Of a DNA stretch of 64,000 nucleotides, positions 41,007 through 49,981 are shown piece after piece. The DNA is taken from contig NZ_DASWSJ010000201.1 in the NCBI RefSeq assembly GCF_036402745.1, positions 31,250-95,249 of the forward strand, read 5' to 3'. How positions within the stretch are numbered: position 1 is the first letter of the stretch; each line of letters opens with the position of its first letter. A program made the position numbers and the translations under genes. A model generated the notes under the pieces. The model saw only the letters and a program-made list of their open reading frames with translations, had not been told where the DNA came from and did not search any database. Source of the DNA: Actinophytocola sp036402745. GTDB lineage: Bacteria; Actinomycetota; Actinomycetes; Mycobacteriales; Pseudonocardiaceae.

Positions 41007-42836
41007 TCAGCGCAGGTCCGCGTCGGCCACCACGAACAGCTGGGAGTGCGGCTTGGCGTTGCCGAAAGCGCCGTGCGGCCACGACGCCCGGTTGAAGTTC
41101 ACCCCCGGGGTGCCGTCGTTCTCGTCCACGAAGGCCGGATCGAAGGACAGGTGACCGCCGGCGTCGACGTCGATCATGTGCACCCGGTGGTTGCCGTCGA
41201 TGCCGGAGCGCGCCACGAAGTAGTTCGCGACCGAGATCCTCCGCACGTCGGCGGTCTCGTGGTAGTAGCCGTCCGCGCCGAGGGCGAAGTTGTCCAGCGT
41301 GCCCCAGTGCGGGCCGCCGCTCGACGTGTCCTGGATCGGCAGCACGTCGACCAGCGCCGGGCAGTCCGGCTCGCTGCCGCCGTGGTGCACCTCCTGCAAC
41401 GTGCTGATGCTGCACCGGGTCGACGTGCCGGCGGCGAGCAGGCGCTGGATGTCCAGTACGTAGACCATCTTCGTGGAGCCGGGGTCGGCGCCGTTCTGCG
41501 CGCCGGGACTGCGGCCGATCACCGCGTGGTAGAGGTACTTGTCGTCCAGGCTGGTCTGCACCCAGCCACCACCGTCGCAGCCACCGTCGTTCGGGAGCGC
41601 CGGGTTGCCCACCTCGGCGGCGTAGGTGTCGTCGAAGACCTCACGCCACACCGGGTTCGCGACGGTGATGTCCGGCGTGTAGTAGATGACGCCGCCGCAC
41701 ATTGACTCGGTGAACGCGCCCTTGTGCTGCGGGAGGTTGGTCACCGTGGTCTCCATCTGCGCGATGGGTTCCTCGTGGCCCGGGTTCTGTTCCACCCGCG
41801 GGCCGTCCGGCAGCGTCGAGACGGACAGCAGCCGCGGCCGGTTGCGGTTCGCGATGTCGAAGATCCGTACGGTCGGCCGGGCGATGAACGGGGTCGGCGG
41901 GCGGACCGGGTCGAGGATGATGTCCCTCGGCTCGGCGAAGTCGCTGGCCACCAACCGGTTCAGGTCCTCGCGCACCTGGATGCCGTGCGGGTTCGCACAG
42001 GTCGGCAGGGACAGCGCGGGAAGGTTGGCGCAGTGCACCGGATCCTCGGACTGCAACACAGGCAGCGCGGCCGGCATCTCCGACAGCGTGCGCCCGTCCG
42101 GTCCGATGTGGACGATCTCGCCCGGTGAGCCGCCGAACCCGTTGCCGGTGCGGACGGACAGGTCGCTGTAGACACACGGGCCGGGCAGGTCCGGGCCGCC
42201 CATGTAGGTGCCGTAGGCGGTGCCGTCCCGCAGCACCCAGTACGCGTCCGGCACCGAGCCGCACAACGTGTCGGTCGGCAGGTTGATGCCGGACAGGCTC
42301 ACCTGCGGCAGCTTCGCCACGTCGAACACGAACGTGACGTCGGTGAACAGGCCGCCGGCGAAGATCCGCTGCCCCTTGTGCCAGATGTACTGCATGTGGT
42401 GCGGCTCGTTCTCCAGCAGCGGAACGGTGACCGTGTTCACCACGTGCCCGTAGGTGGGTGAGCCCTTGGTGGCGTCGATGACCGCCAGGAAGTCCGGGCC
42501 CGGCAACGGGTCCAGGCCCGGGAACTTGATCGTCGGGTTGCCGAGAATGTCGCCGGTGTCGCGCACGACCGTGTCGGCGATGTTCTCGTCGCCGGCCCAC
42601 ACCAGCAGCCATTCCCGCCGGCCCTCGAACGCGGCGGACGCGGCGGCGGCCGGGCGCACGAGGTGGTTGGTGACCGAGTAGCTCTTGCCGTCGGACCCCT
42701 GGATCGTCGACGGGACCACCTGAACGTCGGCCTGGGCCGTGGGCTGCGCGCCGGGTACGACCGCTACGCCGGCCCCGACCACAACGGCCAGCAGACCGTA
42801 CACAACCCGCCGCGATGTCGAGAGTCTCCAGGACAC
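41007..42836 (-). CDS. Secreted SBP56-like beta-propeller (selenium-binding protein / methanethiol oxidase-like)
   Basis: 609 residues from GTG 42836 with GGGGAGGG upstream. Signal peptide through about residue 38 (VVVGAGVAVVPGAQPTAQAD). The body matches SBP56-type propellers: ENEPHHMQYIWHKGQRIF, CANPHGIQVREDLNRLVASDF, and the C-terminal GPHWGTLDNF and RVHMIDVDAGG repeats. Histidines in the first two segments fall where SBP56 methanethiol oxidases bind copper. Typical SBP56 is about 460 residues, so this is longer, with inserts around the Cys-containing GGCDGGGW region. Enzymatic activity is inferred only; it could be a structural LVIVD-type propeller. Confidence 0.65.
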   Translation of the reverse strand: MSWRLSTSRRVVYGLLAVVVGAGVAVVPGAQPTAQADVQVVPSTIQGSDGKSYSVTNHLVRPAAAASAAFEGRREWLLVWAGDENIADTVVRDTGDILGNPTIKFPGLDPLPGPDFLAVIDATKGSPTYGHVVNTVTVPLLENEPHHMQYIWHKGQRIFAGGLFTDVTFVFDVAKLPQVSLSGINLPTDTLCGSVPDAYWVLRDGTAYGTYMGGPDLPGPCVYSDLSVRTGNGFGGSPGEIVHIGPDGRTLSEMPAALPVLQSEDPVHCANLPALSLPTCANPHGIQVREDLNRLVASDFAEPRDIILDPVRPPTPFIARPTVRIFDIANRNRPRLLSVSTLPDGPRVEQNPGHEEPIAQMETTVTNLPQHKGAFTESMCGGVIYYTPDITVANPVWREVFDDTYAAEVGNPALPNDGGCDGGGWVQTSLDDKYLYHAVIGRSPGAQNGADPGSTKMVYVLDIQRLLAAGTSTRCSISTLQEVHHGGSEPDCPALVDVLPIQDTSSGGPHWGTLDNFALGADGYYHETADVRRISVANYFVARSGIDGNHRVHMIDVDAGGHLSFDPAFVDENDGTPGVNFNRASWPHGAFGNAKPHSQLFVVADADLR

Positions 42837-43174
42837 GTGCCCTCCCCGCAGTACATGAAAACAGCACAACTGGACGCACGCGAATGCGGCGCGTGCGGAG
42901 AAAAGGGATCGCCAGAATTGTTCGAAGACAACGGCTCGGAATGGAAGATCGCCGACCTGCCAACGCGAATCAGCATCCAGTCGGTCTGGCTGAAATGCCG
43001 ACTCACCGTTTTTCCATCATCGCGCGGCCGAACACACGGTGTCAACGACCGCCTACAATGCGGGACGGCTCGGTGCACCGGCCCCGGGCCCCGCCAAATG
43101 GCTGGGGTCCGACCGGGGATTTGCGATTGAACGGCGGTTCACACGCGAGCAGGCGACTAGTCACACTGTGACGC
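42837..43174. other. 338-bp divergent promoter region
   Basis: Lies between the divergent propeller and alpha/beta-hydrolase genes. Its lower GC content suits promoters for both. An open plus-strand frame crosses it (segment RECGACGEKG), but has no start with a ribosome site and no family match, so no gene is called. Confidence 0.5.
43160..43172. promoter_or_regulatory. Palindrome directly before the alpha/beta-hydrolase start
   Basis: GTCACACTGTGAC is a 6-1-6 palindrome ending 2 bp before the ATG at 43175. With no ribosome site there, the gene may be leaderless and this sequence could be an operator over the transcription start. Confidence 0.4.
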
Positions 43175-44176
43175 ATGCCACCGGAACGGTCACAGGAGCC
43201 CGTCGGCCTGCCCCAGGTCATCGCAGCGCGCCCGGAGTTCGATCCGGAGCTGAAGGCCGGGCTGGCGATCGTCGGCGGGGTGTTCCCGCCGACGATCACC
43301 CCGGACCTGATCCCGTTCATGCGCCGCTCCTACGCCTCGCCGCCGGTGCACGAGACCCTCGCCGGCCGGGACGTGGAACACCGCGAGTACGAGGTCGAGG
43401 GGCACGACGCCGACCCGGTCACGGTGTCGGTGTTCCGTCCGGCGCGAGCCGCGGGACCGCGTCCGGTCGTCGTGTACGCGCACTCCGGCGGCCTGATGTT
43501 CGGCGACCGGTTCAACGCGCTGGACCTCAACATCCAGTGGGTGGAACAGATCGGCGCGGTCCTGGTCACCCCGGAGTACCGGCTCGCGCCGGAGTTCCGG
43601 GACCCGTACGCCCGCGAGGACATGTACGCGGTTCTGGAGTGGACCGCGCGCAACGCCGAGGAGCTCGGCATCGACCGGCGCCGGATCATGGTCGCCGGCG
43701 CCAGCGCCGGCGCGGGGCTCGCCGGGGGCCTGGCGCTGGCCTCGCGCGACCGGGAGGGGCCGGCCATCGTCGGCCAGCTGCTGATCTACCCGATGCTGGA
43801 CGACCGGGGGACCACGGTGTCCACGAACCAGTTCGACGGCGTGGGGGTCTGGGACCGGGTCAGCAACGAGACGGGCTGGTCGGCCGCGCTGGGTGAGGCC
43901 TACCGCACCGACGCCGTCTCGCCCTATCTCGCCCCGGCCAGGGCCACGGACTTCAGCCGCCTGCCACCGGCCTACCTGGACGTCGGCTCCGCGGAGATCT
44001 TCCGGGACGAGGCGATCGCCTACGCCACGAACCTCTGGCACGCGGGCGGCGACGCCGAGCTGCACGTCTGGACCGGCGGCTTCCACGCCTTCGACATCTT
44101 CGCACCGCACACCGCGCTCGCCCAAGGCATGTTGCGCACCCGCTTCGCCTGGGTGGAGAAGTTGCTCGCGGACTGA
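43175..44176 (+). CDS. Alpha/beta-hydrolase, hormone-sensitive-lipase-type esterase
   Basis: 333 residues. The oxyanion motif is HSGG (103-106), a variant of HGGG. Nucleophile Ser177 lies in GASAG, the acid is in DVGSAEIFRDE and the histidine in GGFHAFD. These define the bacterial hormone-sensitive-lipase (family IV) esterases. No Shine-Dalgarno sequence precedes the ATG. Codirectional with the beta-lactamase-fold esterase 70 bp downstream. Probable cytosolic carboxylesterase; the natural substrate is unknown. Confidence 0.88.
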   Translation: MPPERSQEPVGLPQVIAARPEFDPELKAGLAIVGGVFPPTITPDLIPFMRRSYASPPVHETLAGRDVEHREYEVEGHDADPVTVSVFRPARAAGPRPVVVYAHSGGLMFGDRFNALDLNIQWVEQIGAVLVTPEYRLAPEFRDPYAREDMYAVLEWTARNAEELGIDRRRIMVAGASAGAGLAGGLALASRDREGPAIVGQLLIYPMLDDRGTTVSTNQFDGVGVWDRVSNETGWSAALGEAYRTDAVSPYLAPARATDFSRLPPAYLDVGSAEIFRDEAIAYATNLWHAGGDAELHVWTGGFHAFDIFAPHTALAQGMLRTRFAWVEKLLAD

Positions 44177-44246
44177 CCGACCCCACCACCGAGCAAGGAC
44201 ACCACGCCGGACAACGAATCCGGCAACACCGAGAAGGGACATCGTC

Positions 44247-45452
44247 ATGAGTGCACCGAGCACCGACGCTCCGCACAGGATCACCGAGGCCGCGGACGCC
44301 GTCGTCAAGGCCGTCACCGCCGGGGAGCCCCGGGTACCCGGGGTCGTCGCCGGCGTCACCGACGCCAACGGCGTCGTCTACCTCGGCGCGTCCGGGGAGC
44401 GCGACCTGCGCACCGGCACCGAGATGACCACCGACACGGTGTTCGCGATCTTCTCCACGACGAAGGCGATCACCGGTGTCGCGGCGCTGCAGCTCATGGA
44501 GGAAGGCAGCCTCGACCTGGACGCGCCCGCGAAGGAGTACGCGCCCGGCCTGGCCGACACCCAGGTGCTCGACGGCTTCGACAACTCCGGCAACCCGATC
44601 CTGCGCCCGCCGGTGCGCGACATCACCGCCAAGCACCTGCTGCTGCACACCGCCGGGTTCGGCTACGACTTCTTCAACGAGCAGTACAACCAGCTGGCGA
44701 CCGACCACGACCAGCCCAGCGTCATCACCTCGAGCCGGCGCGCCCTGCAGACCCCGCTGCTGTTCGACCCGGGTGACCAGTGGGAGTACGGCAGCAACAT
44801 CGACTGGCTCGGCCAGGTCGTCGAGGGGATCACCGGCAAGCTGCTCGGCGAGGTCATGGCCGAGCGTATCTTCCGGCCGCTCGGCATGGTCGACTCCGGC
44901 TTCACCCTCAGCGAGGCGATGGCGCCCCGGGTCGCGACCATGCACGAGCGGGCGGCCGACGGCTCACTCGTCGGCACGGACTTCCGGCTGCCGGCCGAGC
45001 CCGAGGTCCACATGGGCGGACACGGGCTGTACTCGACGGTGAGCGACTACCTCGCGTTCATCCGGATGTGGCTGAACAACGGCGCGGCCGACAGCGGCGA
45101 GCAGGTGCTGCGGCCGGAGACCGTCGACCTGGCGCTGCGGAACCACCTCGGCGAGCTGAAGGTCAAGGGCCTTCCCGGGGTGATCCCCTCGCTGTCGAAC
45201 TACGCCGAGTTCTTCCCCGGCATGTCCAAGTCGTGGGCCTACACGTTCATGGTCAACGACACGGACGCCCCGACCGGCCGCCCCGCCGGCAGCGTGGCCT
45301 GGGCCGGCCTGCCCAACCTCTACTACTGGATCGACCGCGCCACCGGCATCGGCGGATACTGGGCGACCGAGTTCTTCCCGTTCGCGGATCCGACCTCGGT
45401 CGGTGGCTACCTCGACTTCGAAAAGGCCACGTACAACGCCCTGCGCGGCTGA
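44247..45452 (+). CDS. Beta-lactamase-fold serine hydrolase (EstB-like)
   Basis: 401 residues, no signal peptide. The class C beta-lactamase/DD-peptidase fold is shown by S70-T-T-K73 (FAIFSTTKAITGVA), Y181 in QWEYGSNIDW, and the HxGxG-like region near GSVAWAGLPN. Cytosolic members are mostly EstB-type esterases rather than beta-lactamases. ATG 44247 follows GAGAAGGGA. It is likely co-transcribed with the preceding esterase, suggesting two-step ester hydrolysis of an imported compound. Confidence 0.87.
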   Translation: MSAPSTDAPHRITEAADAVVKAVTAGEPRVPGVVAGVTDANGVVYLGASGERDLRTGTEMTTDTVFAIFSTTKAITGVAALQLMEEGSLDLDAPAKEYAPGLADTQVLDGFDNSGNPILRPPVRDITAKHLLLHTAGFGYDFFNEQYNQLATDHDQPSVITSSRRALQTPLLFDPGDQWEYGSNIDWLGQVVEGITGKLLGEVMAERIFRPLGMVDSGFTLSEAMAPRVATMHERAADGSLVGTDFRLPAEPEVHMGGHGLYSTVSDYLAFIRMWLNNGAADSGEQVLRPETVDLALRNHLGELKVKGLPGVIPSLSNYAEFFPGMSKSWAYTFMVNDTDAPTGRPAGSVAWAGLPNLYYWIDRATGIGGYWATEFFPFADPTSVGGYLDFEKATYNALRG

Positions 45453-45506
45453 CAAACGCGGGGAAACCCGCGACACTGGACGCGTCGGCAGCTGGAGGTG
45501 GCAACG

Positions 45507-46571
45507 GTGCAGGAGCTGCTCGGCCGGATCTCTGCCCTGGATCCGGAGGCCAGCCTGGGTATCCGGGTGATCGCGTGCTTCGACGAGCTGATCATCGGCA
45601 ACGTCAACACCCGGGCACTGCTCAGCACGGCGGCCTCCCTGGCGGGGTGTCCGGCCGGGTACACCCAGGACCACCCGGAGCGCACGGTCCGGATGGACCC
45701 GCGCGGCCGGCCGCTCGACGGTCCCCCGCCGGACGAGGTGCACGTACTGGACCTTCCCCAGTCGGCGCGCGTCTGGCTGGAACGGGTCGGCGAGCGGCAG
45801 CCGAACGACACGATCATCGTGGAGCGGCTCGCACTGGCGGTCGGCATCCGGCTCGGCCTCGAGCGCCGCGACATCGAGCCACGTCGCGACGTCGGCATCC
45901 TGCTCGACGACCGGGAACTGCCCGAACAGCGCCGCAAGGCGGCCGGCCGGCTCAACCTGCCGCCGGTCGGCCGCTTCCGGGTGCTCGCCGCGCCGCTCTT
46001 CGCGGTGTGGAACACCCATCCCCAGGGGCCGGGGGACGTCGTGTCCAGCGACTTCGGGCCGATCCACGCCATCGTGGTCGCGGCGGACGGGGACAAGGTC
46101 GACGTGCACCCGGCCGGCGTGGGTGTCGCCGCCGAAGCCGACGACCTGCCCCGTTCCTACCGCAGTGCCCTGGTCGCGTTGCGCCTGTGCTCGGGCCCGG
46201 ACGAGCCGTACGTGTACGCGGACGACTACGGGGGCCTGGTCGAGCTGCTGGCCGACATGCCGCTCGACAGCCCCAACCCCGACGCCGACCGGCTGGCCGA
46301 GGTCATGACCGTCCCCTGGGCCCGGCCGACCGTGGATGCGGTGCTGCGCGCCACCACCACCCGCCACGCCGCCCGGCTGGAGGGCGTCCACCACAGCACC
46401 ATGCAGACCCGGATCGAGACGCTGACCCAGAAACTCGGCTTCGACCCGATGGACGGCTACGGGCGCACCCGCCTCGGCATGGCCTATCTGCTGTGGCGGC
46501 TGCGCACGTCGCGGGTGATGGACCTGCCCACCCCGGCCGGTCAGCTGCAGGACATCCACGCCGTGCGATGA
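45507..46571 (+). CDS. PucR-like transcriptional regulator
   Basis: 354 residues. The N-terminal two thirds lack a clear known domain. The C-terminal PWARPTVDAVLRA, HHSTMQTRIETLTQKLGFDP and RLGMAYLLWRL form the CdaR/PucR-type helix-turn-helix that ends this family. GTG 45507 is chosen because GGAGG lies the right distance upstream; GTG 45498 overlaps that site. It is 54 bp after the esterase gene and may control it. A 17-bp direct repeat begins at its stop codon. Confidence 0.72.
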   Translation: MQELLGRISALDPEASLGIRVIACFDELIIGNVNTRALLSTAASLAGCPAGYTQDHPERTVRMDPRGRPLDGPPPDEVHVLDLPQSARVWLERVGERQPNDTIIVERLALAVGIRLGLERRDIEPRRDVGILLDDRELPEQRRKAAGRLNLPPVGRFRVLAAPLFAVWNTHPQGPGDVVSSDFGPIHAIVVAADGDKVDVHPAGVGVAAEADDLPRSYRSALVALRLCSGPDEPYVYADDYGGLVELLADMPLDSPNPDADRLAEVMTVPWARPTVDAVLRATTTRHAARLEGVHHSTMQTRIETLTQKLGFDPMDGYGRTRLGMAYLLWRLRTSRVMDLPTPAGQLQDIHAVR

Positions 46572-46600
46572 CGGGCAGCACCTGATGACGGGCAGCGCCT
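46567..46600. repeat. 17-bp direct repeat spanning the regulator stop
   Basis: Two adjacent 17-bp units (46567-46583 and 46584-46600) differ at one base; a partial third copy (GATG) follows. The first unit includes the stop codon, so the duplication probably arose by slippage without changing the protein. Nothing else is seen in 46601-46812, the gap to the convergent MFS gene. Confidence 0.6.
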
Positions 46601-46812
46601 GATGCGTGCAGCGGCTACGGCGCGCGGGTCCAGTCCGCCGAGCGGCTCCGGCCGTTGCCGAGTCAGGCTGGTCACCGAGTCGTTCGAGTCGTCGGCGGTC
46701 ACTGGGGCGCACTGTCCTCATTGGACGCTGCCAACCCCGGTTCCAGGGAAGCGTTCCCCGATCGGCTGGGTGATCGACGCGGTGCCGGGCGGCCAGACCC
46801 CGGTCAGGCGGC

Positions 46813-48177
46813 TCAGATCGCCTCCAGGCGGGTCGCGTTCGTGGTCGGGCCGAGCACAGCGACGCTCAGGCTCATGGCCATCACGAGTGCGGCGCAGAGC
46901 AGGTAGAGCATTGTCGCGCCGAGAGCGGCGAGGACGCTGAGGGCGGCGAACGGCAGGACGGCGGCGACCAGCCGGGACAGGGCGTAGGAGCGGCCGATGA
47001 TCGTGCTGCGGACCGCCGTGGGGAACAGTTCCGCACTGTAGGTGCGGGACACCGTGGCCTGCACGACGCTGAGCACGGTCGTCGTGGCGCCCGCGGCGAC
47101 GATGAGCCACGCGGACTCGGCCATCCCGAACACGATGCCGACCAGCGCGACACCGGACGAGGAGACGATGGTGAGCGTGCGGCGCTGGAAGCGGTCGGCC
47201 AGTGGCATGAGCAGCAGCGCGCCGAGGGGGTAGCCGAGGGCGGTGAGGGCCGAGTAACCCAGCGACTCCACGACGCCGAAGCCCTTGTCCAGCAGCACCA
47301 GCGGCGCGATCGAGGCGAAGCCGTAGAAGCCGACGGGGCCGAGGAGCTCGATGAGGCAGGCCAGCACGGTGCGACCGAGTAGCGGGGGTCGCAGCAACCG
47401 CGGGTGCGGTTGGCTGTGGTGCGGCCGCGGCGGCGGGTCGTCGTCCGTCTCGCCGGGACTGTGCCGGCCCGCCTGGGACTCGATCGCGGCGAGAGCGTTC
47501 TCGGCGTCGCCGGGGCGTCCGCGGGCCACCAGCCAGCGGGGTGATTCGGGCAGCCGTCGGCGCAACAGCCAGATGACGACGGCTCCGGTGGCGCTGAGGA
47601 CCAGCAGCCACCGCCAGCTCGACGCGCCCCAGAAGCTGTGTGGCAGCAGCGCGGCGAGCGCACCGGCGACCGGGACGGCCAGCATTCCCGTGGCGTAGGC
47701 GCGGGCCATCAGGCGGCCGCGGTGGGTTGGTGGCAGCAACTCGGTGAGGTACGCGTCGACCAGCGCGAGCTCGGCGCCCAGCCCGATGCCGATGAGGAAC
47801 CTCAGCACGATCAGCGCCGTGGCGTCGGCGGCGAACGCGCACGCCAAGGCCAGCGCGGCGTAGCCGACGAGGTTGAGCTGGAACATCCGGCGGCGGCCGA
47901 ACCGGTCGGCCAGCGGGGTCAGCGCAACGGCCCCGAGCAGTTCGCCGACGAACGTCGACCCGATCACCAGGGACTTGTCCAGGGTGGTCGCCACCCAGTC
48001 GGCGGGCAGCAGCGGGATCATCAGCACCCCGACGGCGACCTCGAAGAAGTTGAAGAAGCAGCCGAGGCCCACGACGGTGACGAGGCCACGGTGCCAGCGC
48101 CCGACCGGCAGGTGGTCCAGGCGCGCGGCGATTGCCCCGGCCGACGGTGCTTGCGCGCCGGGTGACGTCTTGGTCAT
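46813..48177 (-). CDS. MFS carrier, last gene of the PrpD/LeuCD-like operon
   Basis: 454 residues, 12 predicted spans. Motifs LADRFGRRRM (loop 2-3), HRGRLMARAYATGM (after helix 4), RRRLPESPRW (central loop) and LADRFQRRTL (second half) place it in the MFS metabolite/acid symporter group. Its ATG overlaps the LeuD-like stop (ATGA). As the last gene of a carboxylic-acid catabolic operon it most likely imports the pathway substrate, presumably a di- or tricarboxylate. Confidence 0.87.
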   Translation of the reverse strand: MTKTSPGAQAPSAGAIAARLDHLPVGRWHRGLVTVVGLGCFFNFFEVAVGVLMIPLLPADWVATTLDKSLVIGSTFVGELLGAVALTPLADRFGRRRMFQLNLVGYAALALACAFAADATALIVLRFLIGIGLGAELALVDAYLTELLPPTHRGRLMARAYATGMLAVPVAGALAALLPHSFWGASSWRWLLVLSATGAVVIWLLRRRLPESPRWLVARGRPGDAENALAAIESQAGRHSPGETDDDPPPRPHHSQPHPRLLRPPLLGRTVLACLIELLGPVGFYGFASIAPLVLLDKGFGVVESLGYSALTALGYPLGALLLMPLADRFQRRTLTIVSSSGVALVGIVFGMAESAWLIVAAGATTTVLSVVQATVSRTYSAELFPTAVRSTIIGRSYALSRLVAAVLPFAALSVLAALGATMLYLLCAALVMAMSLSVAVLGPTTNATRLEAI

Positions 48178-48734
48178 GCGTCACCCGAGCCGGAGTCGAC
48201 GGGGACGACGCCGGAGCGCAGCACCTCGAGCAGCTCGATGGGCAGGTAACCCTGCTCGGCGAGCCGGGCCAGCACTCCCCCGCTGGCGAGGATCTCGAGC
48301 ACCAGCGGCGGCAGTGGCTGGGTCCGGCCGGACGCGTCGGTGGTGTCGTTGCGATAGGCACCGGTGGCGATGTCGAAGCTGCCCCGGTCGCCGTCGGCGA
48401 ACAGCGCCGTGACGCCGGGGACGGTGAGTGCGGGCAGGCCGGTGTTGATGGCGTTGCGCAGGAACAGCGAGTTGAACTCCTCGGCGACCAGGGCCGCGAC
48501 GCCGAGGTGGCGGAACAGGGCGGCGACCGGCCGGGAGGAGCCGACCCCGAAGTTGCGGCCCGCGAGCACGATGTCACCCGGTTCGACCTGGCCGGTCCAG
48601 CCGGGCCGGACCTCGTGGAACACGTGCTGGGCCGCGTCGGGAAGGTCCAGCTTCATGGCGTGCGCCGGGTACATGGCGTCGGTGTTGATCGAGTCGCCGA
48701 AGACCCAGACGCGGCCGGTGATCGTGGTGTTCAC
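48174..48734 (-). CDS. Aconitase-family small subunit (LeuD-like)
   Basis: 186 residues. The swivel-domain signature of isopropylmalate isomerase small subunits is present (VWVFGDSINTDAMYP, and GRNFGVGSSRPVAAL). GTG 48734 overlaps the LeuC-like stop (GTGA), and GGGAGG precedes it. It completes a two-subunit hydro-lyase with the LeuC-like protein. No leuA or leuB is nearby, and the partner genes are of PrpD and PrpB type. A role in catabolism of an alkyl-malate or methylcitrate-type acid is therefore favoured over leucine synthesis. Confidence 0.88.
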   Translation of the reverse strand: MNTTITGRVWVFGDSINTDAMYPAHAMKLDLPDAAQHVFHEVRPGWTGQVEPGDIVLAGRNFGVGSSRPVAALFRHLGVAALVAEEFNSLFLRNAINTGLPALTVPGVTALFADGDRGSFDIATGAYRNDTTDASGRTQPLPPLVLEILASGGVLARLAEQGYLPIELLEVLRSGVVPVDSGSGDA

Positions 48735-49978
48735 GCCGACACCTCCCGTGGGTCGGTGATGACCCCGGTGACGGCCGAGGCGGCGACGGTGGCCGGGGAG
48801 GCCATGTAGATCTCCGCCTCGGTGCTGCCCATCCGGCCCGTGAAGTTCCGGGTCGAGGAGGTCAGGCAGACCTCGCCGGGGCCGACGACGCCCATGTGGT
48901 AGCCGAAGCAGGCGCCGCAGGTGGAGTTGGTGACCACGCCCCCGGCATCGGCGATGTCCTGCAGGTAGCCCAGTCGCATCGCGTCCCGGTAGACCTGCTG
49001 CGAGGCGGGGGTGACCAGCAACCGGACGCCGGGCGCGACGGTGCGGCCGCGCAGCACCCCGGCGGCGATGCGCAGATCCTCGAGCTGGCCGTTGGCGCAG
49101 GACCCGATGAACGCCTGGTCGATCTTGCGCCGCTCGACCTGCGAGACCGGCAGCCCGTTGCGGCTGACCGTGCCGGGCCGGGCGACGTAGGGCTCGAGCG
49201 TGGCCAGGTCGACCGTGCGTATGTCCACATAGGACGCATCGGGATCGGGATCGGCGGCGTGGTAGTCGGTGACGCCGCGCTCGGCGAGGAACTCCCGCAG
49301 GAGGTCGTCGACGCCGAAGGTGGCGAAGTCGGCGGAGATCTCGGCGGCCTGGGTGGCGATCGTGCGCCGGTCGTTGAGTGGGATGCCGGCCAGCCCCGGC
49401 CCGCCGAACTCCAGGTTCTGGTTGGTCGCGTCGCCGTACACCTGCGCGATGTGCAGGAAGACGTCCTTGCCGCTGACCACGCCGGGCTTGGTGCCGGTGA
49501 ACTCGTACCGGACGGTCGGCGCGACCTGGAACCAGGTCGACCCGGTGCACAGGATCGAGTACACCTCCGCCGGGCCGAGCCCGCGGGCCGCGGTGTTGTA
49601 GGCACCGGCGGCGCAGGTGTGCGAGTCGGTGCAGGCCAGCACGTCGCCGGGGCGGGCCAGCCCGTTCTCGGCGATCACCTGGTGGCAGATGCCGTGCCGC
49701 CCGACGTCGAAGAACCTCTCGATGCCGAAGTCGGCGACGAACTTGCGCGCCTTCGGTCCACCCGCGGCGTCCTTCAGCGACGGCGCGGGCACGGCGTGGT
49801 CCATGATCACCGCGACCTTGTCCGGGTCGTGGATCCGCGACGGCTGCATCCACATCGTGGCGAACTGCAGGTCGATGAGCACGCACAGGTCGACCTCGAC
49901 CGTGACGGTGTCGCCGGGCCGCACCGTCGGCACACCGGCCTTGCGGGCCAGCAGGTTCTCGATCATCGTCATACCCAT
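48731..49978 (-). CDS. Aconitase-family large subunit (LeuC-like)
   Basis: 415 residues. The three cysteines that hold the 4Fe-4S cluster are in IGSCANGQLEDL and STCGACFG. Other family blocks are DSHTCAAGAYN and STRNFTGRMGS. Together with the overlapping small subunit it should catalyse dehydration/hydration of a hydroxy-acid. It belongs to the short archaeal/dimethylmalate-dehydratase-like LeuC branch rather than the 470-residue bacterial LeuC. The ATG is 3 bp after the lyase gene stop, with GGAG upstream. The specific acid is inferred only. Confidence 0.9.
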   Translation of the reverse strand: MGMTMIENLLARKAGVPTVRPGDTVTVEVDLCVLIDLQFATMWMQPSRIHDPDKVAVIMDHAVPAPSLKDAAGGPKARKFVADFGIERFFDVGRHGICHQVIAENGLARPGDVLACTDSHTCAAGAYNTAARGLGPAEVYSILCTGSTWFQVAPTVRYEFTGTKPGVVSGKDVFLHIAQVYGDATNQNLEFGGPGLAGIPLNDRRTIATQAAEISADFATFGVDDLLREFLAERGVTDYHAADPDPDASYVDIRTVDLATLEPYVARPGTVSRNGLPVSQVERRKIDQAFIGSCANGQLEDLRIAAGVLRGRTVAPGVRLLVTPASQQVYRDAMRLGYLQDIADAGGVVTNSTCGACFGYHMGVVGPGEVCLTSSTRNFTGRMGSTEAEIYMASPATVAASAVTGVITDPREVSA

Positions 49979-49981
49979 GGC

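Noticed and set aside
42663..43130. Plus-strand frame with RECGACGEKG
   Set aside because: No ribosome site, overlaps the propeller gene start, no recognised domain.
48174..49978. leuCD for leucine biosynthesis
   Set aside because: Operon partners are PrpD- and PrpB-type with a carrier, and the large subunit is of the short type.
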